From contig JANQPB010000038.1 of assembly GCA_028285495.1 (NCBI GenBank), forward strand, positions 1 through 34,160: a stretch of DNA of 34,160 nucleotides, in the 5' to 3' direction. This DNA comes from Acidimicrobiales bacterium. Its GTDB lineage: Bacteria; Actinomycetota; Acidimicrobiia; Acidimicrobiales; SZUA-35. Under the pieces are notes generated by a model. It was not told the DNA's origin, made no database searches, and saw only the letters and a program-made list of their open reading frames with translations. The translations under genes and the position numbers were made by a program. Below are positions 15,832 to 23,225 of this stretch, in pieces. The first letter of the stretch is position 1, and each line of letters starts with the position of its first letter.

Positions 15832-17262
15832 TCAGGTGTCGGTGCCGGGACGGCGGTCGGCCTCGGCGTTGGGATCGCCCGAGTAGCCGGGCGGGAACGT
15901 GGCCAGCAGCTCCTCCTCGGTCGGGACCCGGTGCTCCCTGGCCTCGTCGGGGAGCAGGGCGACCAGTGCCTCCATGATGGTCTCGGTATCGGCATCGGGG
16001 TCGTCGCCCTGGACGTGGAAGGGCCGGCCGACGGTGGCGCTGACCTCGGGCCGGCCCAGTGAGAACTTGGGCAGGCGGGCGCTGCGAGGCCACACCTTCT
16101 CGGTGCCCCACAGGCCGACGGGCACGACCGGGACGCCGGTCATGGCGGCCAGGCGGGCGGCGCCCCAGCGACCCTTGAGCACCGGGTCGAAGAAGGCGGG
16201 GCCGCGGGGAATGGTGCCCTGGGGGGCCATCATCACGATCTCGCCGCCGGACAGGGCCTTGGCCGCGTGCTTGAGCGGCTCGTCCGAGCCGGTGGCCCGC
16301 TCGACCCGGATCCCGCCGAGGGCCTTGAGGAAGCGCCCGGCGATCGGCACGTCGAACACCTCTTTCTTGCCGAGGCCACGGACGCTGCGTCCGGCCTTGG
16401 CCACGACCAGGCCCATCACCGTCGGATCGAAGTACGAGCGGTGGTTGAAGACGACGAGGGCCGGGCCGTCGGTCGGGATGTACTCGATCCCGGTGAAGGT
16501 GAACGACACGTTCGGGGCCACCAGCTCGGGCCGCATGAGGGGCCGGGTCCAGTCCTGGATCTCGCGGCCGGCGACCTTGGCCACGCCCTCCGACTTGTCG
16601 AGGTGACGGATCGGCCAGCCCTTGATCGTCGCCGTGGCGGCGAGCTGGGCGTCGGGGTTGACGGCGACGGGGTTGCCGACGAGGTCGAGCATCGGGGCGT
16701 CGTAGTACGAGTCGCTGTAGGCGTGGCTCTTGGCCAGCGACACGCCGGTGGCCGCGGCCCACGCCTCGACGGCGTCGGCCTTCTCCCGGCCCCACACGAA
16801 CGGGCCGTCGGTCTCGCCGGTGTAGGTCCCGCCCGACTGCTTCCAGCGGGTGCAGATCACGTCGTCGAAGTCGAGCTCCTCGGCCAGGGGGCGCACGAAG
16901 GGCTCGGGCGAGGTGGTGGCCAGGACCAGCTTGGCCCCGGCGGCCCGGTGCTCGGCGAAGACGCCGGGGGCGAAGGGCTGGATCATGCCGACCAGCTCCT
17001 TGGCCGCCGCCTTGCAGGCGGTTTCGACGGCGGCGACGTCCCACCCGGCGGCGGCCCGGGAGGCCAGCTTGGCCGGCTGCATCATCAGCCAGTTCTCGCC
17101 GAACTGCTCGTAGAACCTGGCCAGCGTCTCGGCGACGGGGACCAGGAGCGGGCTGCGCTCGCCGCCGATGCCGGCGGCGGCCAGGTGGCGCTGGAACACC
17201 GGCGACGATGAGCCGGCGAGGAGGGTTCGGTCGAGGTCGAAGATGGCTGCGGACGAGCTCAT
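15832..17262 (-). CDS. HAD-IB hydrolase fused to 1-acylglycerol-3-phosphate acyltransferase (PlsC)
   Basis: 476 residues, two domains. Residues 1-225 are a HAD phosphatase of the SerB-like IB class: FDLDRTLL at 8-15 with nucleophile Asp9 and Asp11, TTSPEPF near 116, and the metal motif AYSDSYYDAPML at 181-192. Residues 250-460 are a PlsC/LPLAT domain: NHRSYFD at 273-279 (the HX4D catalytic pair) and APQGT at 346-350, where PQGT replaces the usual PEGT. The acyltransferase should make phosphatidic acid; the phosphatase substrate is unknown. Upstream in-frame ATGs exist, but 17262 is chosen because TATCAT lies 7 bases before it and the region beyond contains the operator palindrome. It is divergent from the TetR gene. 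Confidence 0.9.
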   Translation of the reverse strand: MSSSAAIFDLDRTLLAGSSSPVFQRHLAAAGIGGERSPLLVPVAETLARFYEQFGENWLMMQPAKLASRAAAGWDVAAVETACKAAAKELVGMIQPFAPGVFAEHRAAGAKLVLATTSPEPFVRPLAEELDFDDVICTRWKQSGGTYTGETDGPFVWGREKADAVEAWAAATGVSLAKSHAYSDSYYDAPMLDLVGNPVAVNPDAQLAATATIKGWPIRHLDKSEGVAKVAGREIQDWTRPLMRPELVAPNVSFTFTGIEYIPTDGPALVVFNHRSYFDPTVMGLVVAKAGRSVRGLGKKEVFDVPIAGRFLKALGGIRVERATGSDEPLKHAAKALSGGEIVMMAPQGTIPRGPAFFDPVLKGRWGAARLAAMTGVPVVPVGLWGTEKVWPRSARLPKFSLGRPEVSATVGRPFHVQGDDPDADTETIMEALVALLPDEAREHRVPTEEELLATFPPGYSGDPNAEADRRPGTDT

Positions 17263-17269
17263 GCCCATC

Positions 17270-17331
17270 ATGATAATGTCAGCGTCTGACAAACGTCAAT
17301 GGCTGACATTTTGCCCGATCTGCCCTACGAT
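17270..17331. promoter_or_regulatory. Face-to-face leaderless promoters over a TetR-type palindrome
   Basis: A perfect 15-bp palindrome, TGTCAGCGTCTGACA, lies at 17277-17291, and a third CTGACA copy lies at 17303-17308; AATGTCAG (17275-17282) and CTGACATT (17303-17310) also form inverted arms. Leftward promoter: TTGACG (17299-17294), 18 bases, TATCAT (17275-17270), 7 bases, ATG 17262. Rightward promoter: CTGACA (17303-17308), 17 bases, TACGAT (17326-17331), 8 bases, ATG 17340. Binding of a TetR dimer here would block both directions; the adjacent TetR gene is the natural candidate. Confidence 0.72.
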
Positions 17332-17339
17332 GGGACGCC

Positions 17340-17993
17340 ATGGTCGAGTCCGCCAACCCCGATCCGACGCCTCGGCTCCCCCAGCTCGACGTGAGCCGCC
17401 GGTCGCGCAAGAAGTCGAAGACCCGCAACGACCTCATGGAGGCCGGCGCCCGGCTCTTCGAGACCGACGGGTTCGACGAGACCACGACCGCCGACATCGC
17501 CGAGGCCGCGGACGTGTCGCAGCGCACGCTGTTCCGGCACTTCGAGACCAAGGAGGCGCTCCTCTACGGCGACATGGAGGAGCTGCAGCTGGAGCTGCGG
17601 GAGACGCTGGCCGCCCGACCAGCCGACGAGCCGATCCTCGACCTGCTGCAGGAGGTCATGCGATCGCTGGCCGACAACTTCGAGCGCAACCGGAAGCGAC
17701 GCCTGCTCCAGGCCCGCCTCGCCGCCACCTACCAGTCGGTGTCGGCCTACAGCCGGGCCGTCGTGCAGGCCAACTGGGAGCGGGAGATCATCGTCGCCGT
17801 CGCCGAGCGGCTCGGCGTCGACCCCCTCGACGATCCCCGCCCCGAGATCATCGCCGGGGCCACCATGTCGGCCATCCGCTTCGCCACCCGCCGCTGGACC
17901 GCCGGCCGGGGGCGGGGCGACTACGTCGACCTGATCGTCGAGGCCCTCGGCGCCGTCGGCGACCTGGCCGGCCTCGAACGCCCGGCCGCGTAG
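17340..17993 (+). CDS. TetR-family regulator of the lipid locus
   Basis: 217 residues. The DNA-binding helix-turn-helix is at about 28-75 (LMEAGARLFETDGFDETTTADIAEAADVSQRTLFRHF, then ETKEALLY). The rest is the variable helical ligand domain, with EIIAGATMSAIRFATRRW near the end. The Arg/Lys-rich N-terminal extension RRSRKKSKTR may add DNA contacts. It is divergent from the HAD-PlsC/WS-DGAT genes and upstream of an acyl-CoA-synthetase-like gene, so an acyl-CoA or fatty acid ligand is likely (inference). The message appears leaderless. Autoregulation is suggested by the palindromic repeats in its -35 region. Confidence 0.92.
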   Translation: MVESANPDPTPRLPQLDVSRRSRKKSKTRNDLMEAGARLFETDGFDETTTADIAEAADVSQRTLFRHFETKEALLYGDMEELQLELRETLAARPADEPILDLLQEVMRSLADNFERNRKRRLLQARLAATYQSVSAYSRAVVQANWEREIIVAVAERLGVDPLDDPRPEIIAGATMSAIRFATRRWTAGRGRGDYVDLIVEALGAVGDLAGLERPAA

Positions 17994-18054
17994 CCGCCGA
18001 CGCTCGATCCAACCGTTCGACGGCCGGGCGGTCGACGTGACAAGCTTCACCTTG

Positions 18055-19524
18055 ATGGAGAACTTGGCGGCGATCATCCAGCCTCACGATGCGGACCGAC
18101 TCGCCCTGATCGACGGTGACGCCACCATCACCTACGGCGATCTGCGGAACCGCGTCGACCGCCTGCGGGCCCGGTTGGCGGACGCCGGCTACGGCCCACA
18201 CTCGCGCCTGGCCATCCTGGCCGGCAACGAGACCGCGTTCGTGGTCGGCACCTTGGCCGCACTCGGGCTCGGCGCCCAGGTGACCCCCGTCCGGCCGACC
18301 AGCCCGCCGCCCGAGCTCATCCGCAAGCTCGCCGCCGTCGAGCCGGACGTGCTCCTGATCGGTGACGCCGGCCGCTGGGCCATCGACCACGCCGACGACA
18401 TCGGCCCGCCCCTCTTCGACCTCCAGGACCTCGACACGGGCCCGGCCGACGGGACGACGAACGGTGCCGGAGCCGACGGCCCACCGATCGTCGAGCGAGA
18501 CGCCGACGACATCGCCTTCCTCCTGCTCACCAGCGGCGTGTCGAGCGATTCGAAGGTGGCCATGATGAGCCACGGCAACCTCGCCTGGGTCCAGCAGGCC
18601 ATCACCGAGGCCGACGAGGGTCTCCACGCCGACGACATCGCGCTCGGCGTCCTGCCGTTCTCGCACATCTTCGGGCTCAACGTCGTGCTGCTGGCCACCC
18701 TCCGGGTCGGCGGGACCGTGGTGCTCCAACGCCGCTTCGACGCAGAGCTCAGCCTCGAGCTGATCCGGGCCCACGGCATCACCACGATCTCGGGCGCGCC
18801 GCCGATGTGGCAGCGGTGGGCGAGGGCCGATGCGCCGGACGACACGCTGGCCTCGGTCCGCAACGCCGCCTCGGGCGCCGCCGCCCTGCCGGCCGAGGTG
18901 TTCGAGCGGATCCGCGACCGCTACGGCGTCGAGATCGCCGAGGGCTACGGCCTGACCGAGACCTCGCCGGTGGTCACCTGGAGCCGGGGCATCCAGCCAC
19001 GGGCCACCTCGGTCGGCCAACCGCTGGCCGGCGTCGAGGTGGTGCTCGTCGAGTCGGACGGCACGCCGGTCGAGCCGGGTGACACCGGGGAGATCGTCGT
19101 CCGCAGCCCCGGCGTGTTCAAGGGCTACCTCGACGCCCCCGAGCTGACGGCCGCCGTGCTGACCGACGACGGCTGGTTCTGGACCGGCGACATGGGCGTG
19201 TTCGACGACGACGGCTACCTCTACCTGGTCGACCGGATGAAGGACATCATCATCGTCTCCGGCTTCAACGTGTACCCGGCCGAGGTCGAGTCGGTGCTGA
19301 TGGAGCACCCGGACGTGACGGGGGCGATCGCCGTCGCCACCCCACACGGCGAGACCGGGGAGACGGTGGCCGCCCACGTGGCCGGCCGGGTCACCGCCGA
19401 CGAGCTCGACGCCTTCGTCCGGGCCAGGCTGAGCACCTACAAGTGCCCGACCGAGTACCACTTCGTCGACGAGCTGCCGGTCGCCCCGACCGGGAAACTG
19501 ATCCGCCGGGAGCTACGACCCTGA
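18055..19524 (+). CDS. AMP-dependent acyl-CoA synthetase/ligase family protein with altered P-loop
   Basis: 489 residues from ATG 18055; GTG 18037 is an alternative start. The ANL-superfamily order is intact: phosphate-binding loop at 159-167, LPFSHIFGLN, GYGLTETSPV (A5), WTGDMG (A7), DRMKDIIIVSGFNVYPAEVE (A8 hinge) and PTGKLIRREL with the catalytic Lys. The family adenylates a carboxylic acid and transfers it to CoA. The phosphate loop reads TSGVSSDSK rather than TSGTTGxPKG, losing the conserved Gly and Pro, which may slow or alter adenylation. It follows the TetR gene by about 60 bases and precedes plsC, so fatty-acid activation for lipid assembly is the likely role. Confidence 0.88.
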   Translation: MENLAAIIQPHDADRLALIDGDATITYGDLRNRVDRLRARLADAGYGPHSRLAILAGNETAFVVGTLAALGLGAQVTPVRPTSPPPELIRKLAAVEPDVLLIGDAGRWAIDHADDIGPPLFDLQDLDTGPADGTTNGAGADGPPIVERDADDIAFLLLTSGVSSDSKVAMMSHGNLAWVQQAITEADEGLHADDIALGVLPFSHIFGLNVVLLATLRVGGTVVLQRRFDAELSLELIRAHGITTISGAPPMWQRWARADAPDDTLASVRNAASGAAALPAEVFERIRDRYGVEIAEGYGLTETSPVVTWSRGIQPRATSVGQPLAGVEVVLVESDGTPVEPGDTGEIVVRSPGVFKGYLDAPELTAAVLTDDGWFWTGDMGVFDDDGYLYLVDRMKDIIIVSGFNVYPAEVESVLMEHPDVTGAIAVATPHGETGETVAAHVAGRVTADELDAFVRARLSTYKCPTEYHFVDELPVAPTGKLIRRELRP

Positions 19525-19566
19525 TGGGACGCCGCCGATAGGACCACCGCTGGAGGGAGACCGCCG

Positions 19567-19599
19567 ATGACACCACTGCTGAGGAGAGGCCGGGGATGA
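19567..19599 (+). CDS. Possible 10-residue upstream ORF coupled to plsC
   Basis: ATG 19567 opens MTPLLRRGRG and stops at TGA 19597-19599, overlapping the plsC start as ATGA. GGAGGGAG lies about ten bases before it, a better ribosome site than most genes here have. It contains consecutive AGG AGA arginine codons, which double as the purine-rich ribosome site of plsC (GAGGAGAGG). It could be a chance reading of that site. Confidence 0.25.
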   Translation: MTPLLRRGRG

Positions 19600-20441
19600 G
19601 CGGCTCACCGCGCTTCCGGTTCGAGTCGGCCCCCGACCTGCCGGGCGCGGACGCCGCCAGCAAGTACGGCTTCGGTGCCATCCGCCGAGTCGTCAACCGG
19701 CTGTGGGACGTCTCCGTCGAGGGCGTCGAGCACGTGCCCCTCGATGGCCCGGCGCTGATCACCCCGAACCACCTGTCGTTCTGCGACTCGGTGTTCGTGC
19801 CCGCCTCGCTCCCCCGCCGGGTGTGGGCGATCGGCAAGGGCGAGTACATGGACGACTGGAAGACCAAGCACCTCTTCCCCGCGCTCGGCATGATCCCGGT
19901 CGACCGCTCGGGCGGCGACGCGGCCCAGGTTGCGCTCGACACCGCTGCCCGGGTGCTCGACGGTGGACACCTCTTCATGATCTACCCCGAGGGCACCCGG
20001 TCCCGCAGCGGCAACCTGCACAAGGGCCGCACCGGGGCGGCCCGGTTGTCGATCCGCTGCGATGCGCCGATCGTTCCGGTCGGCCACATCGGCACCGTCG
20101 ACGTGCAGCCACCCGACCAGTTCGTGATGAAGCCCCGGCTCCCGGTGACCGTCCGCTTCGGCGCCCCGATGCGGGCCGAGGACCACGGCGACCCGTCCGA
20201 CCCCCGGGTGCTGCGCATCTTCACCGACGCCGTCATGTTCGAGATCGCCAGGCTCTCCGAGCAACGCTACGTCGACACCTACGCCGGCAAGGAGACGGAG
20301 GCGGCCCAGGCTGCCACCACCCCGACCGCGCCGGACCGGGCGACCGGCCCGGCGACGGCGCCGACCAGACCGGCCGAGGCCGACCGCAGCCCGCTGACGC
20401 CACCGGCCCGCCCGGCCATCAGCGTCCCCGCCGGCCGCTAG
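19596..20441 (+). CDS. 1-acyl-sn-glycerol-3-phosphate acyltransferase (PlsC family)
   Basis: 281 residues. The LPLAT motifs are NHLSFCD at 58-64 (HX4D), a substrate-binding region around 80-106 ending in GMIPVDRSGG, YPEGTRSRSG at 130-139 and PIVPVGHIGT. It should acylate lysophosphatidic acid to phosphatidic acid. Residues from about 230 on are a Pro/Ala/Thr-rich tail with no clear domain. It lies 71 bases after the acyl-CoA-synthetase-like gene. This is the second PlsC domain within 4 kb; unlike the fused one it keeps the classic EGT motif. Confidence 0.9.
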   Translation: MSGSPRFRFESAPDLPGADAASKYGFGAIRRVVNRLWDVSVEGVEHVPLDGPALITPNHLSFCDSVFVPASLPRRVWAIGKGEYMDDWKTKHLFPALGMIPVDRSGGDAAQVALDTAARVLDGGHLFMIYPEGTRSRSGNLHKGRTGAARLSIRCDAPIVPVGHIGTVDVQPPDQFVMKPRLPVTVRFGAPMRAEDHGDPSDPRVLRIFTDAVMFEIARLSEQRYVDTYAGKETEAAQAATTPTAPDRATGPATAPTRPAEADRSPLTPPARPAISVPAGR

Positions 20442-20531
20442 GAACCGGTCGCGCCCCCACCGCACCGAACCTGCGGCGACATCGGTTCGCCGGCACTAGG
20501 CTCGCAGCCACCATCACCTGGGAGAGGCGCG

Positions 20532-21329
20532 ATGACTGCGGACGCAGCAACGACGGAAGCGACCTGGACGGCCTGGCGAGTGGCCCCACGATCGGGCTTC
20601 GTGGTCGACGACGCCGACGGCGAGGTCGGGCTGGTCCAGGTCGACGCCGCCCAGTTCACGGTCGGCCAGCGGTTCAAGTTCGACGACGCTGCGGTCAAGA
20701 GCGACATCGTCGCCAAGCTGACCAAGACCGGCGTGCCCGCAGCCGACGCCGAGCAGCGCTTCGACCGGGCCGCCGCCTGCAGCCAGATCGGCGGCACCAC
20801 CGACCTGGCCTCGATCCCGCCGTTCATGCGCTGGTTCGAGAACACCTACGGCGTGCACACGCTGGCCGCCATCCTGCACGACGAGCTGATCGTCGACGAG
20901 GTCAACGGCGGGCACCTCGGCAGCGACACGCTGGCCGACCGGTTCTTCCGGCTGATGCTCGACGCCTCGGGCGTCCCCCGGTTGAAGGCCTGGCTCATGT
21001 GGGCCGCCGTGGCACTGCGGACCCGATGGGCCGCCGGCGGGGTTCGGCGGCTGTCGGTCGTGGTGTGGGTGCTCGCAGCGCTGGCCGGCATCGTCGCCCT
21101 GGTGGTCGGCGTCTGCCTGGCGATCTGGGGCGGCGGCACCGCCTGGGCGGCGGCGCTGATCACGGTCGCCGTCGTCGGGCCGTTCGTGTCGGCGCTGCTG
21201 TGGGGTCAGCAGTGGGGCGCCAGCCTCATCGCCGCCGTTGCCGCCGTGTTCGTCGTCCCGGCTGCCGTGTTCGCCATCCTCGGTCGGATCACTTACGGGG
21301 CCATGGAGCGGGCGTTCCGACTCGCGTGA
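20532..21329 (+). CDS. DUF1353-domain protein with C-terminal membrane segments
   Basis: 265 residues. The N-terminal 155 residues fit DUF1353: TDLASIPPFMRWFENTYGVHTLAAILHDELI (about 90-120) and ADRFFRLMLDASGVPRLKAWLMWAAV (135-160). That small domain, of unknown function, is often seen in phage or prophage proteins as a stand-alone protein. Here it is followed by hydrophobic segments near 174-199, 205-225 and 229-252, so it is anchored in the membrane. The ATG has GGGAGAGG upstream, and a -10-like TAGGCT lies at 20497-20502. It stands alone between plsC and the convergent exporter genes, and there are no other phage genes around. Confidence 0.75.
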   Translation: MTADAATTEATWTAWRVAPRSGFVVDDADGEVGLVQVDAAQFTVGQRFKFDDAAVKSDIVAKLTKTGVPAADAEQRFDRAAACSQIGGTTDLASIPPFMRWFENTYGVHTLAAILHDELIVDEVNGGHLGSDTLADRFFRLMLDASGVPRLKAWLMWAAVALRTRWAAGGVRRLSVVVWVLAALAGIVALVVGVCLAIWGGGTAWAAALITVAVVGPFVSALLWGQQWGASLIAAVAAVFVVPAAVFAILGRITYGAMERAFRLA

Positions 21330-21346
21330 GGCCGGGCGACCCCCGG

Positions 21347-22174
21347 TCAGCCCCGATCGAGGCGGCCCCGCAGGGCGGCCAGCGCCAGGCCGTGGCTGAC
21401 CGAGGCGACGACCAGGATGGCGACGAGGCCCTGCCCGAGGTCGACCCACTCCCACGTGTCGCCGGTGAGCGACCGCATGCTCTCCAGGATGTAGGTGATC
21501 GGGTTGTAGCGGGCGACGGTCCGGAGCCAACCCGAGAGCTGCTCGAGGGGCACGGTCGACGAGGTCAGGAACGCAAACGGGAAGAACAGGATGAAGCTGG
21601 CCCCGACCGCGCCGGGATTGGCCGTCTTGAGGGCGATGGTGTAGGGGAAGCCGGTGAAGGCCACCCCCCAGAGCGCCCCGATCAGGATGAACACGATCAC
21701 GCCGAGCAGCCCGGTGCCGAACGAGACGCCGAACACGAACCCGAGGGCGAGGACCGGGATGCACAGCCCGACGACCAGCACGAAGTCGGCCACCATCAAA
21801 CCGAGCAGCAGCGGGAGTCGGCGGGCCGGGCTGAGCAGCAGGCGATCGAAGTAGCCCGACTGGATATCGGTCACCAGGCCGGGGGCCCGGGAGATGCCGG
21901 TGACGGCGAAGATGATCGCGGTCGGGAGCTGGAAGGCCCGGTAGTTGAAGTCCTCGTTGCCGGGGAAGCCCTCCGTGAGGTTCTGCAGGGCGCCGACGTT
22001 GACGATGAAGAAGAACGTGGGGATGAACAGCGCGGGAACGAACGTCTCCGGCTCGCGGGGGATCGAGCGGAGCGCACGCTTGGCGATCGTGACGAGATCG
22101 CGGAGGAAGCCGGACGGGCGGGCCCGGACCAGGTTGCGGTCGCCGGCGGTGGTGGCCGCGGTCGAGGCCGTCAT
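21347..22174 (-). CDS. ABC-2 type exporter permease (DrrB-like)
   Basis: 275 residues with about six membrane segments, from FVPALFIPTFFFIVNVGAL to LVAILVVASVSHGLALAALRGRL. The ABC-2 features include DIQSGYFDRLLLSPARRLPLLLG and a late FPFAFLTSSTVPLEQLSGWLRTVARYNPITYILESMR, which closely matches the daunorubicin-resistance permease group. Its start overlaps the ATPase stop by four bases (ATGA). Together they should export a lipid-like or drug-like molecule; the substrate is not evident. It converges on the DUF1353 gene with 17 bases between stops. Confidence 0.9.
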   Translation of the reverse strand: MTASTAATTAGDRNLVRARPSGFLRDLVTIAKRALRSIPREPETFVPALFIPTFFFIVNVGALQNLTEGFPGNEDFNYRAFQLPTAIIFAVTGISRAPGLVTDIQSGYFDRLLLSPARRLPLLLGLMVADFVLVVGLCIPVLALGFVFGVSFGTGLLGVIVFILIGALWGVAFTGFPYTIALKTANPGAVGASFILFFPFAFLTSSTVPLEQLSGWLRTVARYNPITYILESMRSLTGDTWEWVDLGQGLVAILVVASVSHGLALAALRGRLDRG

Positions 22175-23121
22175 GCCGCCACCTCGATCCGGTCGCCCGT
22201 GAGCTCGAGGAAGACGTCGTCGAGCGTCGGTGTCCGCAGGGTCAGGTCGGTGACCGAGACGCCGGCGCCGTCGAGGGCGATCGCAACCGGCGACACCGCC
22301 GACGCACCGTTCTTGACCGAGATCAGGAGGCCACGGGGCCCCTGGTCGACGTGGTCGACGGTGTCGAGCCCGACCACCGCGTCGTAGGCCCCCTGCCGGT
22401 CGCTGCCCTCGGCCAGACGGACCTGGATGACGTCGGAGCCGACCGTCCGCTTGAGGTCGCCGGGCGGGCCCTCGCCGACGATCGTGCCGGCGTTGATGAT
22501 CCCGACCCGGTCGGCCAACTCGTCGGCCTCCTCCAGGTACTGGGTGGTGAGGAAGATCGTGGTGCCGAAGTCGGCGTTGAGCCGCCTGACCTCCTCCCAC
22601 ACCTCGGCCCGGCTGGTCGGGTCGAGGCCGGTCGTCGGCTCGTCGAGGAACAGCAGATCGGGGTTGTGGATCAGCGAGGCGGCCAGGTCGAGGCGGCGCT
22701 CCATGCCGCCGGAGTAGGTGCCGACCCAGCGGTCGATGGCGTCGAACTCGATGACCGACCTGAGCTCGTCGATCCGCTGGTCGATCTCCGTGGCCGTCAG
22801 CCCGTAGAGCTGACCCTGGACCCGCAGGATCTCGCGTCCGCTCTGCTTCTGGTCGAGCGAGGCGTCCTGGAGGGCGGCACCGATGCGGAGCCGGATCTGG
22901 TTTGCCTGGGTGGCCACGTCGAGGCCGAGCACCCGGGCCGACCCGCCGCTCGGCTTGAGCAGCGTGGTCAGCATCTTCACCACCGTCGACTTGCCGGCAC
23001 CGTTCGGCCCGAGGAACCCGTAGATCTCGCCCGGCTCGACGACGAGATCCACCCCCCGTACCGCCTCGACGTCACCGAAGTTCCGGCGCAGGTCGGTCGT
23101 CTCGATCACTGCCTCACTCAT
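22171..23121 (-). CDS. ABC exporter ATP-binding protein (DrrA-like)
   Basis: 316 residues from ATG 23121. Walker A is GPNGAGKST at 38-46, the signature is TYSGGMERRLDLAASL, Walker B is LLFLDEPTTGLDP, followed by the switch region FLTTQYLEEADELADRVGII. The SGGM form and the C-terminal extension after about residue 215, ending DVFLELTGDRIEV, are typical of the DrrA group. An in-frame codon 75 bases upstream is unlikely because the promoter box TAGGGT ends 7 bases before 23121. It pairs with the overlapping permease gene and is divergent from the Rieske gene. Confidence 0.92.
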   Translation of the reverse strand: MSEAVIETTDLRRNFGDVEAVRGVDLVVEPGEIYGFLGPNGAGKSTVVKMLTTLLKPSGGSARVLGLDVATQANQIRLRIGAALQDASLDQKQSGREILRVQGQLYGLTATEIDQRIDELRSVIEFDAIDRWVGTYSGGMERRLDLAASLIHNPDLLFLDEPTTGLDPTSRAEVWEEVRRLNADFGTTIFLTTQYLEEADELADRVGIINAGTIVGEGPPGDLKRTVGSDVIQVRLAEGSDRQGAYDAVVGLDTVDHVDQGPRGLLISVKNGASAVSPVAIALDGAGVSVTDLTLRTPTLDDVFLELTGDRIEVAA

Positions 23122-23128
23122 GGCGGCC

Positions 23129-23219
23129 ACCCTACGCCCGCAGCGGGCCCGATGGGTGAGCCGGGCCGTCTGGCACCGCGGGCGGTGGATGGACACCGTT
23201 TCCCGCTCACCCGTAGTTT
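23129..23219. promoter_or_regulatory. Divergent leaderless promoters (ABC exporter and Rieske genes)
   Basis: Leftward: TAGGGT (23134-23129), 7 bases, ATG 23121, with no good -35. Rightward: TGGACA (23190-23195), 18 bases, TAGTTT (23214-23219), 6 bases, ATG 23226. The two promoters do not overlap. Confidence 0.55.
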
Positions 23220-23225
23220 CTGTGC

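Noticed and set aside
20532..21329. Prophage remnant around the DUF1353 gene
   Set aside because: Neighbours are lipid and transporter genes in normal codon usage; no integrase, capsid, attachment repeats or tRNA.
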